Shown here piece by piece: positions 9,890-22,039 of a stretch of 64,000 bases of DNA; the stretch's first letter is position 1, and the number at the start of each line of letters is the position of its first letter. The stretch comes from Boesenbergia rotunda (taxonomy: Eukaryota; Streptophyta; Magnoliopsida; Zingiberales; Zingiberaceae). The position numbers were made by a program, and so were the translations under genes. Below the pieces are notes generated by a model. That model was given only the letters and a program-made list of their open reading frames with translations. It had not been told where the DNA came from and searched no databases. Where the stretch lies: positions 188,858-252,857 of the forward strand of contig JAGFNQ010000716.1 of assembly GCA_024364735.1 (NCBI GenBank), in the 5' to 3' direction.

Positions 9890-10620
9890 GAGTGGATCAA
9901 GAAAAGTCAAATGGAAGTTCAATACCTCAAGACTATAATTATTGAATTGGAGTTAGGCCTGAAGCCATATATTGCTCGTGATTAGATAAATCTCTTCGGT
10001 TCTAAAGTAGGTTGTACCTTCCTGAGATACACCGTATTAAGGAAGAGATCCTTCAAGAAGCACACTGATCATGATTTACAATCTATCCTGGTAGTACTTA
10101 GATGTATCGAAATTTGAGATGGTCATATTGATGGACAGATATGCAAAGAGATGTTGATTTTTTATCTCGGTGTCTAATTTGCTAGCAAATTAATTAAGAC
10201 AAAATAACAAAGATCAACTAGGTTATTTCAGAATTGAGATTGAAATGCCATAATGAAAGTGGGAGGATATTGCTATAGATTTTGTCATGGGATTTCCAAG
10301 GACTCAGAAGAGACATGATTCAATTTAAGTGATCATTAATCGATTAATCTAATAAGCACATTTCCTACCTATTCATAGAACAAAATCTCTTCACTGGCTA
10401 GTAGAGCTATATTACAGGAAAATTATTAAACTTCATGGTATTTCGCTAAGTATTATTTTTAATCGAGATCCATACTTTACGTCAATATTTTGGAAAAGCT
10501 TCCGGAAGGTGTTAGGTATTGAACTATGCTTTAATATCACTTTTCATATGAGCACTCATAGTGCACTATCTAAACTCTAGAGAATCTTTTGTGTATTTGT
10601 GTATTAGATTTTGGAGTAGT
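9890..10620 (+). pseudogene. Ty3/gypsy integrase relic
   Basis: In shifting frames the plus strand gives an integrase-like series: ILQEAH....IHPGSTRC, a zinc-binding remnant around CQQIK, a WEDIAMDFVMGFPRTQ phrase preceding the first catalytic Asp, VI.DRLTKSAHFLPI, LVELYYRKIIKLHGIP and SRDPYFTS-like sequence around the second. Stops and frameshifts are frequent. It is probably the continuation of the relic at 6955-7800. Confidence 0.7.
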
Positions 10621-12096
10621 TGAGAGGATCATTTATATTTAATAGAGTTTATTTATAATAATAGTTATCCCACTTCACATGATAAAATATACCTATAATA
10701 ATCAAATCATTTAATGGTAATCTTTGTTAATACACTATTTATTTTATGTGGAGAAAAAATCAATTTATCCTCTATACATACACTTAATTCATATGAGAGT
10801 TACTATTAATAGATCAGGTCGAATTTGAACATGTACGAAATGACTATTAATTAGTTACCTTAACTCCTTATTTTTATTGTTGTTGCTAGACAGAAACCCC
10901 CTATTTACTTTCATTCTAGATAGTAGTTGGTCATCTAGCATTATATCCCTTACTGATTGTCTCAATCTTCTTGGTATATTTTGTTGTTATTGGATGAAAT
11001 CCTCCGTGATTTATCTACTTTCCAAACAATGAGGAGTCATCTTTAAGAGACCATCAAGGTGACAATTTGACTTTTTAGACTGTGTTTGGTTCAAATTATT
11101 ATATATAACTTTAGTTATGTGATTACCAATTAATCATATAACTTTGGTGATGGAATAAAATATAATATGATATTGTTTAGTTCAATTTAAATGATCAAAT
11201 AAAATCTCGTTTATTTAGATGTTTTAGTATATAACCTAATATAATATTTTATCATATTATCCTTAGCCTAATCCTAAGCATAATCATATTCTATTCTATG
11301 TTTGTCTAAATTAAAAATAAAAAGATCATGATAATATTGTATGTTTATTCACACTCTTGATTTAAATAAAAAAAATTATACCAATCGTTCAAATTAACGA
11401 TATGTGATTGTATTTATTTTAGTTTTTAAAAATCAAAAATCAAAAAATATAATAATAATAATAATATTGATATATAAATAAATAAAATTGATTTTTTTAT
11501 TTTTATATTTATTTAGATAATTTTATTAAACTTTAAATTAAATCTATTTAGTTTATCTCAATTATAACCTGATTAAATTTATTAAAATTTTAATTAAACC
11601 ACTAAATTAAAAAAAATTTATTTTCCTTCCAGCCGCTGGTGACACCCGTTGGTTACTCATCATCCGCCAGCCACCAGTCGTCGATGACACCCACCGCCTG
11701 TTGCCACCTCCATGCTAGACTCTGATAGCTCTAAGGATAATTTGGGAATTTTTTTTTTAACTTCCGGATTTGAGAAAAACTAAGGTAGCCTGATATTTCG
11801 ATTCCGGATTGGATACCCCAATGATGTTTGCTAACGTTTCAAAATTAAGAAAAACTTCTAAACCCAACAAAAAATAAATTGAACACGATTATCATGAATA
11901 ATCATCGGTAAATAATTAAAATTATACATAATAATCCTGAATTAAATACACTCTAACTGTATTCTAGATTTACCTAGTTGCAAAACGGAGAAACCTCCAT
12001 GTTAATCAAACGAAATTCAAACATCAAAATTATATTAAAAATAAATAAAAGCAAATGAATCATTAATACTCGATCATCTAACCTTTTTCAATCATA
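10621..12096. other. AT-rich intergenic with a possible miniature inverted-repeat element
   Basis: No coding similarity. From 11081 to 11953 the two ends are degenerate inverted repeats of about 60 bp: the left begins GTGTTTGGTTCAAATTATTA and the reverse complement of the right begins AGTGTATTTAATTCAGGATT, and similarity continues inward through TATAA.TTTA.TTAT. This suggests an old non-autonomous DNA transposon of about 0.87 kb. No convincing target duplication was found. Confidence 0.35.
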
Positions 12097-12101
12097 TTAA
12101 T
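12097..12101. other. Target-site duplication TTAAT of element D, left copy
   Basis: TTAAT directly abuts the LTR start TGTTTC; the matching copy is at 44953-44957 directly after the LTR end GATCA. Confidence 0.8.
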
Positions 12102-12857
12102 TGTTTCTGAAACAAACAACATGGATGACAGATCACCGGAATATAGCCGGGAGTGATAACGACAGGGAACACCCGTGCGTGCAAAATTAACACGAGCGTT
12201 GAAGAGATACACCGAAAGGAGTTCCGAAGGAGTCCTCTCCGACGATCAAGTCAGAATTCTTATCGTAGGGTGGAGTGAGGAGATTTGGGAGCATTAAAGT
12301 TTTAGAAAAAGTCCCCTTTACCTGGGTGTCAAAGCACCTTATATACTCACTGTCTATCTTTCGAGCGCCTCCACGTCCTCTTAACCGCCTTTTTATTTCC
12401 ACGTTTAATGGGTCATGATTGTTTTGACAGCTATCATTCACTGAGCGATGTTGGTAACGACCGTCACACTCACTATTGTGCGTTACCGATCATGACTACT
12501 GTCGGCGTCCCTATTCTGCATAGGAAGTACTCGAAACTGTCGTCGTAAATGTTAAGTGGGGAATTATCATAGCCAATGGTGAGCTTCTACCAATCTATTT
12601 TCTCCATCTCTGGCCGCTCCTTGGGCTCCACTCTCCCGATCGGTCCCGGGGACTCTCCTTCCCGGCTTAATCCCAGGGAACCTTTTCCCGATGGGTCTCG
12701 GGGACTTTCCTTCCCGAGCGAGTCTCAGGGACTTTCCGTCTTGAGTGGGTCTCGGGGCACTTTCTTCTGAGCTGGCTTCGGTAACTCCTAGCCTTGCCAG
12801 TCATGTCACACAGCTCTCTCGTGTCATCTATTCATATGGAGTTACTTATCCCAATCA
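12102..12857 (-). repeat. Element D 3' LTR
   Basis: Begins TGTTTCTGAAAC and ends CCAATCA; aligned over its length with 44192-44952. Contains a short degenerate array of a C-rich phrase around GGGTCTCGGGGACTTTCC (about 12640-12770), also present in the other LTR. Confidence 0.85.
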
Positions 12858-12875
12858 TAAATCTCCCCTTTTAAG
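12858..12875 (-). other. Polypurine tract of element D
   Basis: Read on the minus strand AAAAGGGGAGATT directly precedes the 3' LTR. It fixes D's orientation as minus. Confidence 0.75.
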
Positions 12876-13296
12876 TCTAATCAAAAGAAGTTGATCTATT
12901 GATTGGACTTGTGATGCAATAAGAGAGCGAAGTATAAGTGGAGTGTGCAATTACCATTTCTTATTTCTTAACGACTTTGCGGGTTCTAGGAATCTAAACA
13001 TTCGCCCCAAGACCCAAAGCGATCGCTCAAATTGGTCTCAAGAGCTTCATGAGTTCCGATGCCCTGTAATGATGGCTGTCAATCATTCATTAAGAACGTA
13101 TGAGGTGTATTAATGATGGGAGATTTTTCTTGCGTGCAAATTACTGCCAGATGGCGGGATCCCCTCGTTCCTTTGATGTGCTTAGTCGAGTCATACCAAC
13201 CAGCAACTATAATGAGTTGTAATGTCTCGAGATGTGTGATTAACTCTCATCCACACGTCGTGCATCCATCTCTTTGCATCATTGCTGCCCCTCCCT

Positions 13297-13304
13297 TATA
13301 AAAG
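13297..13304 (+). promoter_or_regulatory. TATA box of the antisense ORF in element D
   Basis: TATAAAAG in a C-rich context 61 bp upstream of the first ATG (13358) of the antisense ORF, and about 440 bp inside D's 3' LTR. It suggests that this ORF has its own promoter, opposite to the element's main transcript. Confidence 0.5.
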
Positions 13305-13357
13305 GGGGAAACAGAGGTGGCCTTCTGCCTTCTTGCACTGTCGACCATCAGAGCTCA

Positions 13358-16060
13358 TGACTTCTACATCCTCTCGCTAAAGTCCCTCCTCTCTGTGTAA
13401 GTCTCACTAGCCTTCCTCTCCTTCTTCCATCACCCACTTCTCTTACTTAGGACCATAGGCAAGAGTGGAGAGGGAAAGAAAGGGAAGAGCAGGAAAGAAG
13501 AACCCGAGGGGAAGCAGACTTATCAACCAGAGTAGTATGAGACCACATCCTCAAGGGTTAAAGCCAGTGCCTTAAGAGCCGCCTGCGAAACCTATGGCAT
13601 TTCGGCGGACTTTGAAGTTAGGGTTTCTATACTCGACCAATCTCCCGTGAAACATCCCTTAGGGTTTTACACATTCTTTCTAGGTCAAGTAGAGTTTGGT
13701 GTTCGTTTTCCAATCCTCCCTTTCTTCATAGTCATCTCTCAATATTTTGACATTCTCCTTCACTAAATGGCTTCGAACGCCTTTGCTCAGATGGGCGGAG
13801 CGTTCATTCTATTCAGATGGGCGGAGCGTTCATTCTTTTCATTATTTTTTCCTTCCAAACCTCGCGTCTAGAGGGGCTTTTAGTTTTACCGCTCATTCCA
13901 ACCACAAATTCAAAGGTGGCCTCCCTTCTTCCCATAAGGGATGGAAAAAAGCGCTTCTTTTTTATTAAACTTTCTGAGCAACCTTTTTGTCCGACTCGCT
14001 GGTGATCGGAACTGGGCAACTTCTAGCAAGATTAGGGGTACCAGCAAGCCAAATGCATCTTGGCTGGAATGGAGTTCCACGGCCCTAACATGGTTCAATG
14101 TGAAGAGCTTCTGTATCAGGCTGGAATTAGCCCCAAGGCCACCAGACTTGGCCGCGACCTCAGTAAGTGTACTATGTTATTAAATATCTATTTATACTAA
14201 CTGATATTCCTTTGCTTTTGTTTTGCAGAAGTCATCATTCTCGCTCAATCCATGAGCAAGTTTCTCAAGTGGGAGCTTGTAGATGAGAAGACGCTTACTC
14301 CTTCTCAAGCTCCTACGGACCCATCGGTCGAGCCCGTTGAAAACTCTGAGAAGACCCAAAGTCAGGAGCTTCCCGTCGCCGAGCCATCCACTACCCAAGA
14401 GGTTGACCCCTCCTGCACCCTCGCCAGGGCACAAGGGGATGAGGAACCACTATCTCTGGTCCCTGCGTCAACGCTAGAGCCGACTCAAGTGGTGAACCCT
14501 CTACCTGCTGAGCGACGATGGCTCATCCTGCCTGCCGAGGAGGAGGAAGAGGATGAGTCACCTACCCTCCATCAGAAGCACACAACCCCCCCCCCCCCTT
14601 GCAGCTTAAAAGAGGAAGACTAGATTGATTCGAGCTCCCTCAGAAGCACATGACCCCCCTGCAGCACATGGTCCTCTTTCCAAACGTCAAAGGAGGACAA
14701 CATTGACCACTACGGAGTTCGAGGGGGAGATTGGGTCATCCTCTGAGGAAGCCCACTCCCTTCCTCTCCTGTCAGGGACTTTCAGCCCCAAGGGTAAGAG
14801 AATTTGGTTTAAAGAACCAGAACTTACAAGCGTCCGTCTCCGCCGGAAGGTACAGGCGACCGAGAAGGCAGCTGCGCTTGGGCCCCCGTCTATAGAAATT
14901 AAGGAGCTACCGCGAGTAAGTCACCCTTCGGAGGAGGTCTCATCAAGCACAAGCAACAGCGCTTGAGAGCCCTCCATCATACCATTCGAGGAGAATGTGA
15001 TTCTCTCGGCCCGTCATTCCAAAGCTATCTCTGGCATACCCTCTCCAAGGAGCTGGGAGGCGATGAGGGAACAAGCCGAAGAGCATATCACCTCCCTCAG
15101 GGGTGTGACCTCAACCGGAGTACTCGCCAGACTGTATGAATCCCTCATAAAAGTATTATTCTGTGTATTTTTTCTTATTATCTCTGCTTTTTAACTCTTA
15201 TTGCTCCTTGTATTAGGTCATATCTAAATGCTTACTCCTGGGTCGTCGGATGCTTCTCGAGCAAGAAGCTGAAGACTGCGGCAACAAGTGGTTGGATTAA
15301 AGGCGAAGGTGTGCCGAGTTCAAAGGGAAGGTCAAATGTAGACTGAAGTTTCCCGCGACCTTCGAGCTAAGTTGGAGCATTCAGCAGACAACCTCCTGGA
15401 GTTGGAGTCAAACTTGCACAGTGCTCGTCATCGGGAGCACCATTTGTCAGAGAGAACTACATCTCTCTTGGCAGAGGTGACTCACTTGACCTAGGAGAAG
15501 GGAAGGGTCTAAGCTCAAGAGGTCAAGCTGCTAGAAGATGTTCGCCTCCTAGAGTCGTCGGTCGAGGAACTCAATGGCCGAATCAAGGAGTAGGAAAACC
15601 AGTTAGCCAAGAAGGAAACGGAACTACAGGTTGCTACTGCCTATGTATCGGACCCACAGGAGAACCTCTCTCAAGTTGAGTCTCGCCTATCGGCGACTCA
15701 AGAGCGGCTCGAGGAGGCGCTCATGGCCCGAGGCACGGCGTTGACCGTCATGGTGGGGATGAAGGTTGATTGGGATCAGGCCGTCGAAGAGGTAAGAAGT
15801 TACAAAGCTAGCGAGGAGTCTCGACAGTCTGAGAGGCTGCAATCAAAGCTAAATTCCTCCAATCCGAGGAGTTTGGCAACATTCTGGCTAGGCAAGTACT
15901 GGCTCAAGCTGGGCTTCAATGGAGCTGTCCAACAGATCTAGCAAACCAATGTACTGAAGCTAGATGTCAACTTGGGCTTCCTCAGCGTTGGCCAAGCCTG
16001 GGAAGAGCTATCGGTGGAGGAGAAAGAGATGTTGTTTGTTTGTTTTTTTTTGTGCCAGGA
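13358..16060 (+). pseudogene. Antisense extra ORF of element D (Transposase_28/'putative gypsy-type transposon' family), broken
   Basis: Plus-strand coding sequence antisense to D. The N-terminal part (about 13575-13770) reads ..YGISADFEVRV.., HPLGFYTFFLGQVEFGVRFP, then ISQYFDI.., the hallmark of the plant 'putative gypsy type transposon' domain known from antisense ORFs of Tat-lineage elements such as maize Grande. Downstream come an acidic Pro/Ser/Thr/Glu-rich linker (14250-14960), then a charged, coiled-coil-like part (15300-15900) with a conserved-looking end near 15950-16060 (LGFLSVGQAWEELSVEE). Two introns fit well: 14163-14228 (GTAAGTG to TTGCAG) and about 15150-15215 (GTATTA to ATTAG). 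A stop after the first domain, a 26-bp tandem duplication at 13788-13837 and several frameshifts show it is dead. Function of the family is unknown. Confidence 0.65.
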
Positions 16061-16333
16061 GGTTTTTTGAATAACCTTCATTGCAAACTTTGTATCTTTG
16101 GTTGAATGAATTTATTTTCTTGTACGTGCTCCAACTTGTCTATCTGACTGGTGTATTTTATTTCCCATTCTATCTTTTCTCTTCATGACTCCTTATGAGG
16201 TCCCCAAGACCTACAATCTTCTCGGTCAACTATCTACTCTACGCCAAGGGGAGTTAAGTCCTCAGAGTACCCTTGTCCACTGTGTGCCAACCAGGAGGAA
16301 TTTCTTAGTCAGTCCCTACGTAAAGGTGCTGAC

Positions 16334-17313
16334 TGTTGGGGAAATCTATGGTCCGAAGTGGCCATGTGTTTTGATGTTTGGCCAAAGGGTTTAAGTTAAG
16401 TTTACCCTTATATTCTAATATGTGTATGTGAGAGTGCAGGTTTGCAGATTACACATATTGACTTAGCTGGACGGCTTCGGGTATGGTGAAGGGTGGCATG
16501 GAGGCAAGTCGTGGGCTTGTGTGCATCCGAGGGACCATGGATAGCAGGGACGATGAGCCGAGGGGCGCGAACTTCGAGGCGTACGTGAAGGATGACATGG
16601 AGTCAAGCTGGAGGCTTGTGTGCGCATCTTAGGGACGAGGACCAAAGATGAAGAGGGCATTAAAGCAACAGATCGAGGTTGCTGGTGAAGAGCCAACTAA
16701 GTTGTGAGGGTTCGAGTGCTGAGGGAATGTACTCGGGAAATCTTAGGGGTCGAGTGCTGAGAGAATTGTACTCAGGAAGGGAAAAACCTAGGTGGCAGTC
16801 GACTGTGCCCCAGGAAATCGACTGAGGCAGAAAGATCAGTCGACTGGTAGCAGCCAGAATTCGAACGTTGGGCTTGCAACGGTCGAGTTTGAGTGGGGGC
16901 ATTCGACTGGCCTTAGGACAGTCGATTGGTAGCGAGAGTTTCAGCTTTGAGACCTATTTAAAGGGGCTCAAGGTTGGCTGAGAACTTTTGACGAAATGAG
17001 CTTGGTTAGAGCTCATTAGTAGTCTTTGGTGCTCAGAAGTGTGTCCGGGTTGTGGCAAGATTTCTCCACCCACAAGGAGCTACACGAGCTAGCCGAGGGC
17101 ATCCGGGGAGTGATCCGTCGAAGGATCAAGGGATCGTCCACCTTACAGACTGTCGTGGAGTAGGAGTGTCATCTTCGAACCACATAAATAGGTTTACGTT
17201 AGCATTGTTTTGTTATTGTTATTTGTTATTCTGCTTTCGCTTGCTAACGTTTAGGTAGAAAAATCGAAAGAAGCTATTCATCCCCCCTCTAGCTTGACGA
17301 ACACAATCTAACA
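16334..17313 (+). repeat. Element A 5' LTR
   Basis: 980 bp, TGTTGGGG to CTAACA. Contains a core promoter TATTTAAA at 16955-16962 and several copies or near-copies of the palindrome CAGTCGACTG (about 16795-16935). Near its end is a C-run phrase, CTATTCATCCCCCCTCTAGC, shared by all the copia LTRs in this stack. Confidence 0.9.
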
Positions 17314-17315
17314 AG

Positions 17316-17327
17316 TGGTATCAGAGC
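17316..17327 (+). other. Primer-binding site of element A
   Basis: TGGTATCAGAGC begins two bases after the LTR; complementary to the 3' end of initiator methionine tRNA, the usual plant copia/gypsy primer. Confidence 0.85.
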
Positions 17328-17390
17328 AAAGGTCCGCTCTTGTTGGAATAACCGCCGAGAGAGCACTAGCTAGAGAAGACGACGATTGAA

Positions 17391-17835
17391 GACAAGTTGG
17401 GGGATGACATCAACATTCCACCTCCCTACGATCGCGAAGACTTCGACTATTGGAGGATGCGAATGAAGACTTGGTTTGGAATGGATTGGAAGTGCATGGT
17501 GATACTAGAAGAACCATTCGAAATTCCAAAAGATAAGCATGGGAAGAAGCTTCGACCTAGATATTGGACTAAAGAACAACAAAGTCAATCGAAAGCAAAC
17601 GAGAAGGTAATTTTGATATTACTTAGCATTTTGCCTAATAATGTATTGAGTGGTGTAGGTAAATACGAAAACGCATATGAGCTATGAAACAAGATTGGAG
17701 TAATTCATGAAAATCCTACACAAGCTGAATTAGTTGAAGAGCCCAAGGAGACAAGCCAAATGGTCCAAGAAGAGGAAAAAGAAAAAGAATTGTCAACATC
17801 ATCAAGTGAAGTGGCACAAGATAGTGAAAGGTCAT
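17391..17835 (+). pseudogene. Element A gag, first part
   Basis: Encodes a copia-type Gag start: INIPPPYDREDFDYWRMRMK, a region with PFEIPKDKHGK and RYWTKEQQSQSKANEK, and LSILPNNVLSGVGKYENAYEL. Gag would coat element RNA in virus-like particles. It is broken: the expected ATG is mutated relative to the copy in B, and the Trp codon after NAYEL is now TGA. After an acidic Glu/Ser-rich stretch the frame is interrupted by the solo LTR F at 17836, resumes for 140 bp at 19371, is cut again by B, and resumes at 30684. Confidence 0.8.
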
Positions 17836-19370
17836 TGATAACCGCTTTAGTCGTGTTACGGTTTCAAATACAATTAAAGTGTCGAACTCCTCTAAACTAA
17901 TGTAGTATAGAGTAACTCGAGTTGTCTCTCTCAAGGAATGTAATGATAGGTTAATAAATCTTAGGATCGTATGTTATTGCTTTTGGATTTTGGATATGAA
18001 GCTGGGGTTTGGATTTGAACGCTAAGACTACGAAATGAAACGTCAAAGCAAATATGAAATCTAATCCTAATTAATGAAAGACAATGCCAGTAAGGAAATC
18101 TAAATTTAACCTAACTACACTTGACGAGGAAATGAAAGACAACATAAGGGAAGCAATTAAGGAAATAGAGCATTAATGAAACTTAACCTAATCTAACCTA
18201 ATTGCATAAGTAAGCATAAGAGAAACTTGAAACATTCAATTAATAACACGTAGCAAGAATCTAAGCAGAGAAATTACAAAACTAAAGTAAAACAATTGGT
18301 TGGGGTATTTCATCGAACAAGTAACAAGCATGAATCAAAATAAGTCAAATGCAAGTAACATTAAACATAGGAGATAGAATTTGATTACAAGCATTCAACC
18401 ATCAACAAAACATCCCACTACATCAACCCAATAACCAAATCTGATGGAGAGCTGCCGGAAGGAAATCTGTGAAGGAAAAGCTGTGAAAAAAAAACTGCTG
18501 TGAAAAACTGCTATGAAGAACTTCTGTGAAGAACTACTGCCGGCGGTGGAGTAGAGAGGGAAAGGCGATGAAGAGAGATGGAAGGTGGAGGAAATGACCG
18601 GCCGGCCGGCGGTAGCGAGGTGGAGAGAAGAACCGTAGGCCTTGGTTGAAGGAAGAGGCGTCCGGGTGGAAGAAGGTTCTGACCTTCTCTGATGGCGTGA
18701 GATGCGATCCCCTCTATGGCTGCCCTAATCCCCTTTTCTACTCCTCCTTTCCACCCTTGATTTCCTCTGATGTGTGGCTGAGATCACTTGCAATGAAGCT
18801 CCATCAATCAACGTTGCCAGATCCAAGTGGAGGGTTGTGATGGCTAACACATCCGATCGTATCTAGACAGCTACTGATCGGTCTGGAAGCTCTTTGATCG
18901 GACTGGATGACCCCTAATCTGTCTGGGGACCGATCAGGAACCTCCCTGATCGATCTGGGGACCGATCAGGCCTTGATCAGTAGCTAAAATTCTGAGTTCT
19001 TTTGTGTCATCTCCTTCTGATCGGTCTGGTGACCGATCAGGCCTTCCCTGATTGGTCTGGTGACCAATCAAAGCTCCTCCTGATTGGTCTGGTGACCAAT
19101 CAGGGCTCTAACAAAATGAAATTTGAGTCTGATGTCGTTCTTTATGGATCCATCTTTGCCCCGGATGTGCCCCTTTTGATTCGATGATGCACAAGCTATG
19201 CCAAAAATTCAATAGAATGAAATATGAGTGTGAAAATGTAGGAAAATTAATTAACCAATGAAAATACATCCTATTCATAATTATGCATCATTTCATAAAT
19301 AAATACACCCCAAAGCCTCAAATTCCCTCACTAATTGTACAAAATTTATCCATCAAAATGCTAGTTATCA
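17836..19370. mobile_element. Element F: 1.5-kb solo LTR in the gag of A
   Basis: Begins TGATAACCGC and ends CTAGTTATCA (TG/CA with a 7-bp inverted match), flanked by GTCAT at 17831-17835 and 19371-19375. Removing it plus one GTCAT rejoins A's gag as in its relative B. No coding region. Between 18870 and 19110 it carries about six copies of the GATCGGTC-N4-GACCGATC palindrome that also typifies element C. I infer a solo LTR left by LTR-LTR recombination; lineage not determined. Confidence 0.82.
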
Positions 19371-19510
19371 GTCATCTACTTCATCAAGAGAAGAAGAAGA
19401 GGTGTCAAATTCAAGGATTGAGGGGGAGGAGAGACCCTCATCAATACCGAAGCAAGAAGAAGCTCCTTCCTCCGCCAAAGCAAAGTCAAAGGACCACATC
19501 ATATGCTTTG

Positions 19511-20471
19511 TGTTGGGGCAATCAGCCCTGAAATGATCTGGAGGATAATGATATTTTGGTGTGTGGGCAATATGGTTAAGTTAGGGTTTATTGTTATTCT
19601 AATATGTGTACGTGAGTGTGCAGGTGTACAAGTACACATGGACTTGGTTGATGTCTTCAGGTGAAGGATGGCATGGAGACAAGTCGGAGGCTTGCGTGCG
19701 CATCCGGGGGACCATTGGATAGTAGGGATGATGAGCCGAGAGACACGGACTTCGAGGAGTACGTGAAGGATGGCATGGAGGCAAGCTGGAGGCTTGCGTG
19801 CGCATCCGAGGGACGAGAGCCGAAGATAAAGAGGGTGTGAAGGCAACAGTCAAGACTACTGATGAAGAGTCAACTGGGTTGTGAGGGTCTGAGTATGAGT
19901 GTGTGTACTCAGAGGCTAAGCCGGGAGGGTTTGAGTGCGGAGAGATTTGCACTCGGGAGTGAAACCCTAGGCTTAGGTTTGTCCCAGTCGACTGGCCCAT
20001 TGGCAGTCGAGTGGTATAGGCTGGAGCAGGCTTGCAGATTCGAATGTTGTACTGTAACGATCGAATCTGAGTGGGACTAGGTGACTGCCATTTTGGCAGT
20101 CGACTGGTAGCGACTGGTTCAGATTCGAGCCCTATTTAAAGGGGCTCGTTTCCTCCTATCTTTCTTGACGAAACTCGCTTGGGTAAAGTGAGTTAGTAGT
20201 CTTTTGTGATCAGATAGCGTCCGAAGTGTTGTGGTGAGGTTTCTCCACCCACAAGGTGCGACAGATCTAGCCGAAGGTTATCCGGGGGTTGATCCACCGA
20301 CAGATTCTTGGATTAGTTACCCGTCCAGGATGGATACCAAGTAAACTTTCGTTGTTAGCATTGTTCCTATTTTCCTTTACATATTATTGTTTCCGCTGTG
20401 CAAACAAACTTGTAGAGAAACGAATGAAAATGTGCTATTCACCCCCCTCTAGCAGCCACATCGATCCATCA
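19511..20471 (+). repeat. Element B 5' LTR
   Basis: TGTTGGGGCAAT to GATCCATCA, 961 bp. TATTTAAA core promoter at 20133-20140. Palindromes CCAGTCGACTGG or close variants at about 19986-20015 and 20094-20115, upstream of the promoter. Confidence 0.92.
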
Positions 20472-20472
20472 G

Positions 20473-20485
20473 TTGGTATCAGAGC
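20473..20485 (+). other. Primer-binding site of element B
   Basis: TTGGTATCAGAGC directly after the LTR; initiator-methionine tRNA type, as in A. Confidence 0.85.
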
Positions 20486-20544
20486 GACGTTCCGCTCTTG
20501 ATCGGACTAACCGCCGAGGGAGCACACGCTAGAGGAAGAAGAAT

Positions 20545-22039
20545 ATGGTAGATAAGTTAGGGCAAGACATCAACACACCACCATCCTATAATCATGAAGA
20601 ATTCGACCATTGGAAGTCAAGAATGAAAAATTGGCTAGGGATGGATTGGGAGTGTAGAATGACCATTGAAGACCCCTTTAAAATTCCGAGAGACAAGCAC
20701 GACAAGAGGCTTCGGCCTAGATATTGGACAGATGAACAACGAGAGCAATCTAGGGCTAATCAATATTTTGATTGATATTTTACCTAAAAATGTGTTGAGC
20801 TGTGTAGGAGAATATAAAAGTGCTTATGAGTCATGGAGCAAACTAGAAGAACTTCACAAGAACCCTGCACAAGCTCAACTAGTGAAAGAATCTGAAGAAC
20901 TAAGCTCAAGGGTCCAAGAAGACCAAAATGAAGGAGAAGTGTCAAGTTCATCAAGTGAAGTTGAAAACTCGAGTGAGGAGTCATTCACCTCATCAAGAGA
21001 GTAAGAGAAAGCTTGTACCTCTGCCAAAGTCATATCAAGAGAGCATATCGTATGTTTTGGTTGCAACAAAAAGGAGCACTACAAGGATAAGTGTCCGCTA
21101 GGTAAAAAGGAGGTAATGCTCAAGCCCAAATCTATTCATTTAAGTTCTAATATGGGTTGTAGGAATATTCGATGCTTTACATGCGGAGAGTTAAGGCATT
21201 ACCATACAAAATGCCCAAGAAAAGGAGAGTTGAAAAAGATGGAGCACCTTAGAAGATGAGAAAAAGAGGAGAATAGAAGGAGCTCACACCAAGGGGGAGC
21301 TACAAAGGTAAGGGAGGTAATCCCTAACTCTATTTATGCTCAAAGTTCTTCCATGAATCCTAGAAATGTAAACAATTGCTTGCCTAGATGTAATTTTGGG
21401 TTCAAATATCATGATAGAACCAAAAACACTTTTGCATGCCAAAATATTCAAAATTCTATGTTTCATGATAAACCGAGGAATTCTAGGACTAAGGACCGAG
21501 GCATAAACCCTAAGGAAGGGAGAAATACACATAGAAAAGTGGATAAACCTATAAATGATCAAATTAGGTCTAATGACTCTAAGGTTTGGAATTTGGAAAA
21601 GGAAAATCAAGTCTTGAAACCAAAACTTGATAAATTAAAGAAAAATGTAGATAGATTCATAAGGGGGTCAAGGGTAATAGAGAAAGATCAACCTCTTAGA
21701 AATGGTAGGCCGGGATTAGGATATCATTCTAGAAGGGCAAATGTTGATAAAATGTCATACTCACGGATACCCTATGACTATGGTAAGGAAAAGGTCAAAC
21801 ATGGCAAAGAAAAGTCATTTAAAGGAAAAGAGAAGGAGTTGACTAAGCAAAAGGTCTATAGGGTTAAGAAAGTAAGAGTAGAAGGTCAAGAAGCACCGGA
21901 GGAGCACCGATGTGGTCTTGCACTTGTAGATGAGTTATCTAGGAAGGTAACTAGGGCTAGGAGCTCAAAGGAGAGTTCTAGAAGCCAAAATGGGATCCAT
22001 GGTCAATGGATCTCAGGTGGTCTCCTTCTAGGAAACTAG
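20545..22039 (+). pseudogene. Element B gag with two CCHC zinc knuckles, broken
   Basis: Starts with ATG at 20545 (MVDKLGQDINTPPSY) and has the same domains as A: FDHWKSRMKNW, then ILPKNVLSCVGEYKSAYESW, a Ser/Glu-rich acidic linker, then CFGCNKKEHYKDKC and CFTCGELRHYHTKC, two CX2CX4HX4C knuckles that bind RNA. A basic C-terminal part follows to 22039. A deletion of about 9-10 bp relative to A near 20765 shifts the frame and a TAA at 21002 separates the linker from the knuckles, so full-length Gag cannot be made. Particle packaging of B would require another element's Gag. Confidence 0.8.

Noticed and set aside
19499..20000. Minus-strand frames of 115-133 codons repeated at 29687-30296 and 42844-43113
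   Set aside because: They are the antisense of the copia LTRs of B and A, so their repetition reflects LTR identity and not a gene family.
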